From: Annona cherimola | Lineage: Eukaryota > Streptophyta > Magnoliopsida > Magnoliales > Annonaceae | DNA: 64,000 nucleotides | Direction of reading: 5' to 3' | NCBI GenBank assembly: GCA_030490835.1 | Contig: CM059972.1 | Location: 57,083,563-57,147,562 of the forward strand | Shown here: in pieces, positions 12,495 to 23,969 of the stretch | How positions within the stretch are numbered: position 1 is the stretch's first letter | Layout of the letters: every line of letters starts with the position of its first letter | Notes under the pieces: generated by a model | The model's database searches: none | What the model saw: the letters and a program-made list of their open reading frames with translations, nothing else | What the model was told of the DNA's origin: nothing | Program-made: the position numbers and the translations under genes

Positions 12495-12592
12495 AGTAAG
12501 TAAAGTAGGTTGCTTAATGAGTAAGTAAAGTGGGTTGCTTAATGAGTAAGTAATGTAGGAAGCTTAATGAGTAAGCAAGCACCCTTATAAAA
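12495..12592 (+). promoter_or_regulatory. Three 25-bp repeats directly upstream of an LTR TATA box
   Basis: The unit AGTAAGTAAAGTAGGTTGCT plus TAATG occurs at 12495-12519, 12520-12544 and 12545-12569 with a few changes, then a partial unit. TATAAAA follows at 12586-12592. Repeats just ahead of a TATA box in U3 are typical of LTR enhancers. Enhancer function is inferred. Confidence 0.6.
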
Positions 12593-15500
12593 GGAGCAAA
12601 AGGGGCAGCAAGGGGACGTTCCAGCAGGAGAAGGAGAGAGAAAGAGAGAGGAAGAGAGAGAGATGAAGGGAGAAATGTCCCAAAAATTCAGCAAAATAAA
12701 AAAGGGAAAAAGGGATAACATGGAGACGATTCTCAACAGAAAGGTAAGGTAGCATGGGACATCCAAACACAGCTGCAACTTGGGGAGGAAGAGAATGGAT
12801 GCCCTAGGCGTTCATGGCTCCATCAAAAGGGAAGAGAATCATCAAAAATAGGTATGTAATTATCTTTAATGTTTCATGAGTATTGAAATCAGAAATCTTA
12901 GTTTTAAAGAGGATATATGTTGGGTATAAGAATTAAGAACAAATGATTAAGGGTTTTTGCATATTTATTGAAATTAGATGTAAATATGGAAGCAAAAACT
13001 AGAAGAAATGAGACAGAATTTCAAAATATGAACGAAATAGTAAACGAGTGATTTTTAGCATAAAAATTTGTGTGAGAACTCATGATAGGGTCATTAAGGA
13101 ACGACCCAATTTTGAACTTAAAATGATAAGCATGTTGTAAATTAAAAATCTAAGAAAATCAACCTGAACAGGGTTGAACAGGTGTCAGGTTCAGCTGCAC
13201 CAAATGATTTTTAATAATTTTTATGGAAGGAATTTTGATCTAAAAATTTTATATGATGTGGAAGAATAATGAGTAACACTCAAGCAAAATAAAAATTATT
13301 TTTTTAAAGGTATAAATATACTTAATAATTAACATGATTAGAGCTATCTGAAAATTGATGCTTCTATCTGGCAGAGTGAAAATACCAAAATAAATATAAA
13401 TACTTCATATGTTGTGCTGAAAATATTTATTTTGGTTATCTCATGTAGTTATTAAGGTATGAAAGAAATTTCAATTTAAATTCCTCAATTTGATTATGAT
13501 TCAAAAATTAGAGAGATCAGTGCGTCTGATTTCAGCATTATGGACAGATTGAGGAATAAATCAAAATAAATGTTAAATTCTAGATTTTTGGGATGGAATT
13601 TAACTTATAATGGGATATAAACAAGTATCATAAGTTATTATGAGGGTTTAACCTATTAGAGGTGAATTTTAGAAAAGATGAAACTTAAGGTTATATATAT
13701 GACCCGATTTTCATCTTTTTATGATATGTATGAAACATGAATTATGCTAATGAGTTTATGGATGATATAGAGGGTAAAATACCCTAGATTTATGGTACTT
13801 TGGATGTTCAAAATAGGTTTGGAAGGTTTGCCCTAAATCTGATTTTTTAAGGGTATGTAAAGGGATGTCCAAAGAGGGGTGCAAAAGAGTATCCAAAACA
13901 TGTGTAGAAGTTGCTGTTTTGAAAAGCAACCAATATATGGATTTTAAACAGATGATATTACCCTAAATTTGGGTTAAGAAAAACATGATTAATTTCTGGA
14001 ATATATGGATTAAAAATCTGTTTTAATTTATGTATCGAAAGAGACGTTGAAAGTGTGTAAAACGGGTCCCAAAGTTGCTCTTTTGGAACCCTATGATAAA
14101 TGGATTAAAATTCCATAAATAAATCCTAAATTATATGTTAATTAAGTAGTTTTATCACGATGAGTTGGGATACAAGTCGTTGTTTTGAAAAAGTTTAAGA
14201 AACACATAGGTTATGCGACATAAGATGAGTGTATATATAAGGATATATATGGACAAGTGATAAATGACTTATGTGATTTGCTAAAATATAAAAATGCATG
14301 AAACTATGATGAAATACATGATTATATTACTGTTTTGACAATTAAGTATAACTCAAATTTTGAGATTAATATACGAGGTTTAAGACGTCATATATGTGCC
14401 TAAAGTGAGCACCGACGTATGAAATATGAAAAATATGTGAAAAATGACAAACGGAAGATAATGAACCTCCATATGATGATTTAATAAAAGATGATGATTT
14501 GTATAAAATTTTACCTTACATAAGGGTATTAAAAATGGAATGAATGGATCATGTGATGGATACGTTATTTTGTTATGTATGAACACCCGACTTGAAAGAC
14601 AAGTGGGTTAAGCTAGTTCAATCCAAATGGATTCATGTAGGTTGAAAAATCTTAAGGAATGCAAGCATTTGAAGTTGATGCATATAAATGAAATGTCATC
14701 TTCATTTATTTAGGCAAAGGCAAGGATGGAAGAAAGGAAATTAAGGCTATCTCAGGTAAGCAAGCGAACTTTCCAAAATACTGTTTTCTTTCTATGTGTT
14801 AACATGATTGAAAATGTTTATGATGATGTTTTGACGAATGGGCAAGCACAAGTTTTGAAAATGATGACTTTAATGAAAAGCCACAAGTTTTGAAAAAGAA
14901 TGACTTTAATGAAAAGCCTCAAGGTTTGCTTCATGGGAAACAAGCAACACTTTTTAAGATGATTATTTTATCACAAGTTTATCACAAGTGTTGCCAAGGA
15001 TTGAGATTGTTTTATGTTGATGAATTTAGGAATTTGCTTACAAGTAGGCAAATTCTTCATGATGTTGTTTCTTAAGGATTTCATGCTTTATGCCGATGAA
15101 TTTTAAGCAAACAAGTTCTTTATGATATTGATTTCAAAAGGGATTTGATTTCTATGACATGACGTTTAAACATAAACGATAATTGGACATGGTCCATATG
15201 TTTGAAATGATATTAGAAAAGTTTTGATTTTCTTTAGATAAGAAAATATGTTGAAAATGTCTTTTAAAAATATTTATATGGATGTTGATAAAAAAGGGAT
15301 TTAAGGATGGCCGACCAGATAAGTTGATTTCATAAAATGGTTTATTTTCGGATTACTAAAATGACATGCAAAAGGCTATGCAAGCCCCTCTTTATGTAAA
15401 AATGGCAAATTGGATATGCGGACAAGGATTTGATATCAGGGTGGTTAAGAAGGGGATGATACAATTGCATGACCTTTGTGACCAAAAGGCCCCGAAATGG

Positions 15501-15726
15501 AAACCAACAAGATGCTAGGAAAATATTTGGTTTATTCTTTAAAATTCAAAAGCTTTGAAGTTCTTTAATCATAAGGATTTTAAGATTTATTATTTTCTTA
15601 AACATTTTAATTGCTTGTCAAAATATTTTACTTGAAATTTTTCTAAAAGAATTTAAGGAAGGTCATCCTAAAATTAGATTTCAAATGAAAATTATTTAAA
15701 GTGGGTGTGCTCGCTTTACAAGTTGA

Positions 15727-15908
15727 CACGAATTGCGGTCTGTAATGTTCTTTTTCAAAATAATTTAAAAAGACACAGACCTTGGTCTGTGATGTTTTTC
15801 AAGAATGGATGCGGACTGTGGTCAGTGATCCCGCTTTTTTTCAAGATGGTTTAAAAGGACACGGGCTGCGATCTGTGATACTTTAAACCACACGGATTGC
15901 GGTCTGTG
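15727..15908 (+). repeat. Array of short hairpins with GTCTGTG arms
   Basis: Five related inverted repeats lie in about 180 bp. The clearest is CACAGAC-CTTG-GTCTGTG at 15774-15791. Others are ACTG-TGGT-CAGT at 15815-15826, CACGGGC-TGCG-ATCTGTG near 15860 and CACGGAT-TGCG-GTCTGTG at 15891-15908. Changes often keep pairing (G-T wobble). The equivalent array in the sister LTR is at 60789-60953, and one unit remains at 20963-20980. Confidence 0.75.
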
Positions 15909-16456
15909 ATGATGATGTACGGTGTACTAATACAAGGAATAGGTCGGTTATAGAGCACGGTCGAAGATGGACCGGGGCCCACTCTACATATGGCCAAGTC
16001 GCTAAGGGATGGTAGGAGGCCAGCGGCGCCCTCCCTGAGATGGGAGAAGATGAAAGAACGGCCGCCTAATTAGCGTGCTGTTAATGATGGATTCTCTTCC
16101 AAAAGATAGAATGATCACTTGCTAAGTGTCATTACTGGATGGGGAGAAATGCATTTGCATATGTTTTGCTTTTGAAAACTCCAAGGATTGGGATATAAAA
16201 GCGTTTATATGAAAATTTATCCTATATGGGAATTTTATAAGCCATAATAGGGTGTTTTACACAAAAAGGTGTAAATAACAAGAATGAGATGAAATGTTTT
16301 TATGCAAATGCTTTTATGAAAATGGATTATGTATTTTTGTCTTGTTGCTATAACAAGCCCCGAAATGGGGATTACAAAATAAGTTTTATGCCTTGTTTGT
16401 TATAAGCAAGCCCCAAGAAGGGAATTATGAAAAGGATTTATGTGAAAAGTGTTTTT

Positions 16457-16996
16457 GGACATGAGAATGTCCTTTGCCAAAGAGTTTATGTGAAAAATAT
16501 TTTAGGACATATGAATGTCCATTTCCAAAAGGATTTATGTGACAAATATTTTAGGACATATGAATGTCCATTTCCACAAGGATTTATGTGAAAAATATTT
16601 TAGGACATATGAATGTCTATTTCCAAAAGAATTTATATGGAAGAATGTTTTAGGACATATAAATGTCCATTGTCAAAGAAAGTTTATGTTAAAGATGTTT
16701 TGGGACCTCAATTGTCCCTTGGCTAAAGGAATTTATGATGAGAAAAATATTTTAGACGTAAAAACGTCTATTGGCAAAAGAAGGTTTTATGTAAATGTCT
16801 TGAAATATATTAAATTTTCACACAAGACCAAAGAAAATTAATTAAAGAGGGTAAAATGCATTATTTTTCCTTAACAAGCCCAGATGTGGCTTGTAAATGG
16901 TTTTAAGAATGAATGTTTATGAAAATGTTCTAGGACATAGAATTGTCCTCATGAACAAAGAATTATATGACAATGTTTTAGGACATACAAATGTCC
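16457..16996 (+). repeat. Array of nine GGACAT/ATGTCC hairpins, period about 49 bp
   Basis: Inverted repeats start at 16457, 16505, 16554, 16603, 16653, 16702 and 16753, then at 16933 and 16981. Most are GGACAT, four bases (ATGA, GAGA, ACAA), ATGTCC. The unit at 16753-16770 is TAGACGT-AAAA-ACGTCTA and that at 16702-16718 is GGGAC...GTCCC, so both arms changed together. The spacers share TTTATGTGAAAAATATTTTA. A 108-residue frame at 16515-16841 runs through it only because the 49-bp unit lacks stops; it is a repeat translation, not a protein gene. Confidence 0.85.
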
Positions 16997-17519
16997 TCAG
17001 GTAAAAAGGTGTTCAAGATGTTTATGGAAATGTTTTAAAGGAAAGTCTTGCCCCAAAATGCTTGCTTACTAAGTTATCACTCACATTTATTTTTCCAAAC
17101 GTTAGACAGGTACCGGGATGCTCAAGAGGTCGAGGACCTGAGCATCTAAGGAAAGGTAAGAGATGATATGCAAATGTGGGCTAAAACGATTAGCCATGAT
17201 GTATGAAATGATATGCCTTAATGTTTTAAGCGGATGTATATGAATTTTTTAAAGTTCTGAGTTCTATGTGAACTGATGATTGAATGTATGTAATGTATGT
17301 ATGAAAATGTCATGATTAAGTCAAGAGAACCCTTATTGTAGAAGGGCAAGTTAAGATGTTATGAATGAAATGCACACTTGATACGTGCAATTGATTACAA
17401 GTATATTGTCGCTTGTAAGATGAATGGTGTAGAATGCAAAGAAATGAATGATGATATATAAAAGAAATGAAACGAAAAAAAAAAATTTGGACGAGATCCA
17501 ATTAAGAACCCGCCGCGTG

Positions 17520-17539
17520 ATCAGGGCAACAATCCTGAT
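17520..17539 (+). promoter_or_regulatory. Conserved stem-loop near the LTR 3' end
   Basis: ATCAGGGCAACAATCCTGAT can pair ATCAGG with CCTGAT around GCAACAAT. It lies about 63 bp before the LTR end and is followed by TTTACCAATCGATAAGG. The same element occurs at 30819-30838, 52256-52274, 56891-56909 and 62324-62343, and in decayed form at 23880-23899. A role in RNA processing or packaging is possible but inferred. Confidence 0.6.
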
Positions 17540-20500
17540 TCATATTTACCAATCGATAAGGTCTTGGAGTAAGAATGTGACGTCTCGGGCTGGGGCGCCA
17601 CACTCATACATATAAATTAGGCATTTAATTATTGTTAATTGTATGATTGAAGTTGATGAATGAGATTAGGGAAATTAATTAAGGTGATTAAGTTAATCAC
17701 CTTAGCTCAATGTGGATTAATGTGCATAATAAGAAAAAATATGGTGTAGGAAATGATGACTTGGCATGATTAATTATTCCATTAATTATGTGAAATTGAT
17801 GACAATTATGGGATTAATGAGGTTATTGCTTGAAAATTCATAACTTGACACCTATAAGGCGGATTGACGTAAAATTTGGAGGGTAGGCACATGTTGACGT
17901 GCTCTACCTCATGAATGGTATGGATTATAATAATCATGATTTAATTATGGTGATAATGATTTAATTTTATCAATTCCCATATTATTTTCAAATTTTCATA
18001 ACTTGCATTAGAAAGGTGATTTTGGGATGAAATTTTTTATGAACGGCTAAAACAAGGAGTTCTATTATATGGATGGGTTTGATTAAGCTAAATTATATAG
18101 GATGATGCGAAACCACTCATGGTTAAAAACTATTGACTTTTGCTTATGAAAAGTGATATGTAATTAATGAAAAGTGAAGCAAATAAATGAACCAAGGTGA
18201 GGTGGCTTAAGTAGGAATTTTTGGGATAGATTTTTATTTATTTAAAATGACAAAATGCACCTAAAATTCCATGTGCCTTTGGACGTATTCAGCAAGGAAA
18301 TTGGGTAGAAATTCAACGGTGGAGATTGAGACACTTGCATGGTTCGGATTTGGGCTATGGTTAAAAGTTGATGATAAGGGAGCTGCAAAATGGACAGCTG
18401 GATGGACCAAAATAGGACAACACATATGCAGATAAACGATGTGAATTTTAGGCATAAAATGAGGAGAATTTAAGGGGTAAAAATCCAGCAATATATAAGG
18501 AGAGAAGGGGACAACTTGGGACGTCTTTTTGGGGTCGTGGCATAAATCTGGAAAAATTTCAGCAAAGGTGGCAAGCAAGGAAGGAAACGGAGAAGAAAAA
18601 GAAGAGGAAAAGGAGAGAAAGAAAGGGAGAAACCAAGTTGAGCAAGAGGAAGAAAACCACACATCACAAGTAGGTGCTTAAAACCAAGTGTTGGTTATGT
18701 TAAATTGAAAATTTCCTAAGTCAAGTAATTATTCATAAATTAATTTATTTATGAATATTTATTGATGATTTATGAAGTACAAAACCCTTAATAGGGTTAT
18801 TAAATGATAAATGAGTTAGAAGATTCAATCAAGCTTTCAAGAAAGGATATATGTAATTTAGGGTTGTTATGAACATGATAACCATGCTAAAATTTAATTA
18901 ATTTTAGATTCAAGTTGCTGTTTTGAGTATGTATTATGTATGGATTTTGTGAATTGTTTCCATGTTTAATTTATGTTAAACCAAACATGTTTGATGGACC
19001 TTAGTTGGGTGAAACTTTGGTTTGACAACTAGGCAAAAATTTCATTCAGTTAGGGTGAAAATGATGCATAACTTGAACAACATGATAAATGGAAAATTAT
19101 ATGGGTAAAATACCCCATTTTTGGAGCAAGATGGGACATCCAAAGGGTTGAAAAGAAAAGGCTAAATCTATATAACCTTGATGATGGGGACATCCAAAGT
19201 GGGAATTCATGAAGAAAAAGTTGCTGTTTTGAGTAATTTAATTAAGGAATTTTAATTTCATGATTCTATCCTAATTAATGTGCAAATAAGTGCTTAAACT
19301 AAGACAAAATGGAAAGGAAAAATTATGTTTCATATGAACTTGCTTAACACTTAATATATGTGTGATTAAAAGTGGACATGAAGGGTATGAATGACAAGGA
19401 AGGAGAATGAACATGTATGCATAGCTAATATACAAAAATAAGAAAGAAATATGATAAAATGAGAAAAGAGATGGCTGTTTTGAGAAAATTATAAAATTTC
19501 AAAAATTTTAGATGAAAATTAGTAGCCTTAACTCATAAATGAATACCTTGAATGAACACTAATGTGAAAATGCAAATGATGGGTGTTAAATGAGAATGAG
19601 AGGTGTTAATTTTCAATACAATGAGTTAAACTTAATGGTTGAAATAAACTTGAACACTTACCCTAAATAAGGGCATCAAAATGTGAAGAATGGTCACAAA
19701 TGACTCACAAGTCACACCAATAGGTGAATTAGAAAAGTTGACATCAAACTTGGAAAAATGTGGGTGAAGTTAGCTAGATGCGTATTCATGTGGGTTGGAA
19801 AACCTTAAGATGTGCAAGTATTTAAAATTTTATGTATATAAATGAAATTTCATTTTCATTATCGAGGCGAAGGTAAAGAGAAAGCGAAAGAAAGGGATTG
19901 AAGCTATCACAGGTAAGCAAGCAAACTTTTAAAAATATTGATTTCATCTCAAAATGTTGAAATGATTGAAAGTGTTTTATGTTGATGCTTCAAAGAATTT
20001 CTTTCAAGTGAGTAAGCACAAGTTTTGCAATTATGGCTTTAATGAAATGCCCCAAATTTTGCTTCATTGCAAGCAAGCAATACTCCTTAAAATATTTATT
20101 TGATCTCAAGTATTGCAAAGATTGAAAATGATTTACATTGATGATTTTAAGAATTGCTTACAAGTAAGCAAGTTCTTTAAGATGATATTTCTAAAAAAAA
20201 TTATGAAGAAAAAAGGGATTTTGACCTTTCCACAAAGAAATATTGCAAACAGGTTTTGAGTTTTACTTTTACGGGATTTTGTGAAAAACAAGTACAATTA
20301 TGAAAGAAAAGAAAAAAGAGATTTGATTTATAGAAAGAAATTGTTTACTCTTTGACATGACACTTGAAAATAAACGATGATTTGAAAATGGTCCATTTGT
20401 TTAAATGGTTTATTAGAAATTTTTTGATTTTCTTTAAAAATGAAAATACTTTGAAAATGGTTTGAAAATGCTTATATGGATGTTTCTAAAGAGGGTTTAA

Positions 20501-22049
20501 GGGTGGGCAACCTAATAAGTTAATTGTACAAAATGAAATTGATTTTTGTTTGCTAAAATAGTATTCAAAGAGTATGCAAGCTCTTCTTTACATAAAAATG
20601 ACAAGAATGACATTTGGACAAGTATATGATACTAGGGTGGACGAAGGAAGATGATGCAATTGTATATCCTTTGTGTACAAAAAGCCCCAAAATGGAAATA
20701 AAGAAAATATTAGTGAGATAAGCTTTCTCTTCTTGAGAATTGAAAAGCTTTGAAATTTCTTTATCATGATGATTTTAAGATTTAATACAAGCAACACTTT
20801 TAGAAAGATTATTTTTTCAAATATTACAAATATTTATCAAAATATTTTACCTAAATATTTCTAAAATTATTTAAAGGTGGTCATCCTAAAACTAGAATGC
20901 AAATGATGTTTATGAAAATATGTTAAAGTGGGTGCACCCACTTTACAAGTTGCTAAAAAGGACACAGACTGAGGTCTGTGATATTTCATGAAATCATGCT
21001 AGCATATGGACACATATGATGATGTATGGTGTACTAGAACAATGAATAGGTCAATCGTAGAGATGATAGCAGATGGACCGGGGCCCACTCTACATATGGC
21101 CAAGTCGCTAAGAGAAGGTAGGAGGCTACCGGCTCCCTCCCTGAGATGAGATCAGGTTCAAAGAACGGCTGCTTGGCTAGCATGCTATTGTATGATGGAT
21201 TCTTTTCCAAAAGGTACATGATCACTTAGTAAATGTCACTACTAAATGGGGATAAATGAATTTGCATATATTTTCTTTTGAAAAACTTAGAAAACTAGGA
21301 TATGGAATTATTTATAGGAAAAACTACCCTAAATGGGGTCATAAAAGTTTATACAAAAAAAGGCTTACCCTTAATAGGGTCATAAAAGTGTTTACATGAA
21401 AAGTGCATTTATCAAGGTTGAGATGAAATGATTTCTATGCAAATGTATATATGAAAAAGGATTACATTTGTTTTAAACAAGCCCCAAAATGTGGAGATGA
21501 AAAATTATTTACAAGAAAAATGTCTTTGGACATAAAAATGTCCATTTAAACAATGAAAATGATCTAAAAAGGTTTATACGCATATGCATCGCCTTTGAAA
21601 AGCTCAGACGTGGGATATAAAAAGGTTTATATGAAAAAGATGTTTATGAAAATATTTTGTACAAAAATGCTTGCCTGACGATAAAATGCTTGCTTATTGA
21701 GATCCCACTCACATTTTGTTTTCCCAAACTTTAGACAGGTACAGAGAAGCTCAAGAAGTAAAGAACCTGATCATTTGAGGAAAGGTATGAGATGATATTC
21801 ATGTGTGCGCTAAAATGATTAGCTATGTTGTATGGAATGGTATGACAAAAATTTTTAAGGAATGACAAGGTATGTGGATTTGCTGATAATTCTAAATGCT
21901 ATGTGAATTGATGGTTGAATATATTGTTGGAAATATGTGGAAAACTAGCTAAATCTATGTTTTGATGATTAACAAACTAAATTTGAGTAAGTCTTGGCTA
22001 CTAACAAGTTTGTGGAATTGTTTAAGGAATATTCATTTGAAGAAAATCA

Positions 22050-22785
22050 AGTATGGAAGCCAAGTCGTATACCAAGTCGACTCCAAGATCGACTTCAAGA
22101 AGTCAAATCTGTCCAGAGCTGAAAAGGGGAGAAGAACAAGTGAAGTCGCAGGCCAAGTCGACTCCAGGTGCGACTTAGGAAACCAAGTCACAAACGAAGT
22201 CGACTCCAGCATCGACTTCAAGCATCCAGAGTTGAAAAAGTGGAAACGGACATGACGAAGTCGCAGGCGAAGTCGACTCCAGGTGCGACTTGGGCAAAGT
22301 CGCAGACGAGGTCGACTCCAACTTCGACTTGAGGAGTTCAGAATTGAAGATTGAAGTTTCAATCTTATTCCAAGGATCCATTTGGAATTTATCAAATCCA
22401 AATAAGATGCAAAGTTCATTCTCAAAAAGCAACTGAAGTTTCTTGAAGATCAAAAGCTAAGATTTATATTCAAAGTTCAAATCAAGTCTATCAAGTCCAA
22501 AGCTAATCTTCAAGCTTATTCTAAATGAAGAAATATCCAAGTCATGAAGACCAATTTAACAAAGTACAAGTCAGTTCAAGAAGATCAAGGTGTTCTTGCA
22601 AAAGACCACACCAAGTCGCAACCCAAGTCGACTCCAGGATCGACTTGAGTTGAGGACTGAAGGCCAAGTTGACCCAGACTCGGACTTGGAAATCTGAAGA
22701 ACTGGAGTCGCACACGAAGTCGACTCCAGGTGCGACTTGGAAGCCAAGTCGCAGGCCAAGTCGACTCCACATGCGACTTGGGTCG
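22050..22785 (+). repeat. Array of imperfect hairpin repeats centred on GTCGAC
   Basis: About eight units of 30-40 bp carry AAGTCGCA, then AAGTCGACTCCA, then TGCGACTT. The outer arms pair: at 22744-22753 CCAAGTCGCA and at 22772-22781 TGCGACTTGG are perfect complements, with the palindrome GTCGAC in the loop. Clear units are also at 22143-22176, 22258-22291 and 22707-22736. The array lies in the LTR upstream of the TATA box, so it is in U3. The same kind of array is in the LTR copies at 4670-5450, 24390-24660 and 36575-37400. Confidence 0.8.
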
Positions 22786-23195
22786 CAACGGTCGGAATTA
22801 ATTCGAACGTTGGCACATTAAATGCGCGCCACCTACCTTCTAACGTTCGGATTCCCTCCAAAATTATAAATAGCATTCATGGTGGACGAGGGAAGTAGCT
22901 GAGAATCATTAAGTGTGCTTAACTACTACATTCAAGAGCTCTAAAGAGATCAAGCCACTCAAAGAAGAAGAACTCTGCTTCAAACTGCAAAAAGCTCATC
23001 GTCTGAATCTTCAAAGCCTATTCTTCAAGTTCTTCTCTGCACTAAAGTGTTGCTACACATCTGTAAAGTGTAGATTTCTTTCTTTGTTTACTTGTTTGTG
23101 TTGAACTTGATTTAGCTTGCGTAGCTAAGATCAAGTGGTAGCAAAGTAGTGTGTGATTGGAGTGTGACTCATCACCTACTTGTGCTAAGTGTTAT

Positions 23196-23292
23196 ATGCC
23201 CCCTAGAGCTAGAATCTAGAAGAGAGCAAGAGGCTCTAGTTGTTGATGCCCCCTAGAGCTAGAATCTAGAAGAGAGCAAGAGGCTCTAATTG
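23196..23292 (+). repeat. 50-bp tandem duplication inside the Copia solo LTR
   Basis: Two copies of a unit starting ATGCCCCCTAGAGCTAGAAT and containing AAGAGAGCAAGAGGCTCTA, at 23196-23245 and 23246-23292. It lies downstream of the TATA box, in the R/U5 part. The other LTR copies show one unit, so this is a private duplication. Confidence 0.85.
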
Positions 23293-23969
23293 TATTCGTG
23301 GAATGCAATAGTGGAACCCAAGTCACAAGGTGTGTGAGCTTGGAAGAGTGGAGTAGGGAGGTTGCCCGAACCACTATAAAAATCTGCGTCTATTTTATTT
23401 CTGCTTTCTATATTGCTTTGCTCTCCATTTTGTTTCTTCGTTTAAGGGGATTGAACTCAAAAGGGGATAAGTTACCGAAGAAATTTTTAAGAACCCAATT
23501 CACCCCTCCCCTCTTGGGTTTTGCCATCTATTCGGGACCCAACATATATGTACACATGTATGTTGAATATTTGATTATGAATGTATTTTACATGATTATG
23601 ACATAGTCAGGTTGATAAAACCGATGATGTAAGGGAATAAAATGAAATTTTATGATTGATATATATAGTTGATGACGACTACCAGGAGATGAGATTATGA
23701 AATTATATATAAAGAAGGGGAACTAAATAGTATTTTGAAAATGCTATGTATAACGAATTACAGGTGTATCATTACTTATAAAAGGAATGGAGTGAAATGT
23801 AAAAAAATGAAATGATAAATGAAAGAAGGATGAAATAAAAAAAATTTGAACGATATTCAATTTAAGAACCTACCGTGTGATCAGAGTAACAATCCTGACT
23901 CATATTTACCAATCAACAACAATCTAAGAGTAAGGCTCCGGTGCCTCGAGTTAGGGGTGCCACACAGCA

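Larger units (their letters stand above)
11887..17602 (+). mobile_element. Solo LTR of 5.7 kb (Tekay-like family with hairpin arrays), target-site duplication CTCAT
   Basis: Starts TGTGATACCCAG and ends GGGGCGCCACA. It is flanked by CTCAT at 11882-11886 and 17603-17607. No gag or pol sequence is inside, so it is a solo LTR, normally the product of recombination between the two LTRs of a full element. Notable parts are a triple 25-bp repeat before a TATA box (12495-12592), a purine-rich run after it (12600-12710), a hairpin array with the GGTCTGTG arm (15727-15908), a GC-rich block with GGGCCCACTCTACATATGGC (about 15977), a 49-bp-period hairpin array (16457-16996), and a terminal stem-loop (17520-17539). 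Its nearest relative here is 57231-62407. Small reading frames inside it are not supported as genes. Confidence 0.93.
21925..23544 (+). mobile_element. Solo LTR of the SIRE-like Copia family, target-site duplication TATAT
   Basis: Starts TGTTGGAAATATG and ends GGGACCCAACA, with TATAT on both sides (21920-21924 and 23545-23549). It matches the 5' LTR of the Copia element at 35846-37546 (opposite strand) in its start zone (TGTTTTGATGATTAACAA), its AAGTCGACT array, its ACATTAAATGCGCGCCACCT block, a TATAAAT box at 22865-22871, and its end zone (CCCAATTCACCCCTCCCCTC). It has no internal region. It contains a 50-bp tandem duplication at 23196-23292. Several reading frames of 60 to 130 residues on the minus strand are translations of the repeat array and are not genes. 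Confidence 0.93.
11858..23964 (+). mobile_element. Outer solo LTR of about 4.8 kb, interrupted twice
   Basis: The LTR starts TGTGATACC at 11858, is broken after 29 bp by the solo LTR at 11887-17602, continues at 17608, is broken again by the Copia solo LTR at 21925-23544, and ends GGGGTGCCACA at 23964. Without the insertions it is about 4.76 kb. Its body runs parallel to the LTRs at 11887 and 57231: CATAACTTGACACCTATAAG, a purine-rich run at 18560-18640, a TATA-like TATATAAGG at about 18493, GCCCACTCTACATATGGCC at 21081, and an end zone with TTTACCAATCAA. Flanks are CATCA (11853-11857) and CAGCA (23965-23969), one mismatch from a perfect 5-bp duplication. The 133-residue minus-strand frame at 18261-18662 reads its purine run and is not a gene. 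Confidence 0.82.

Noticed and set aside
16515..16841. A 108-codon open frame in the hairpin array
   Set aside because: It is periodic with the 49-bp unit and has no domain; the repeat itself explains the lack of stops.
16457..16996. Regularly spaced palindromic repeats resembling a CRISPR array
   Set aside because: Spacers are themselves repeats of one another, there are no cas genes, and the setting is a plant LTR.
18261..18662. 133-codon minus-strand frame with a signal-like Phe/Ser/Leu-rich start
   Set aside because: It reads the purine-rich leader of an LTR in reverse; similar low-complexity frames appear at the same place in other LTRs (12539-12778, 57864-58153, 651-908).
22033..22425. 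Overlapping minus-strand frames with repeated LESTS..ATS motifs
   Set aside because: These are translations of the GTCGAC repeat array in a solo LTR.
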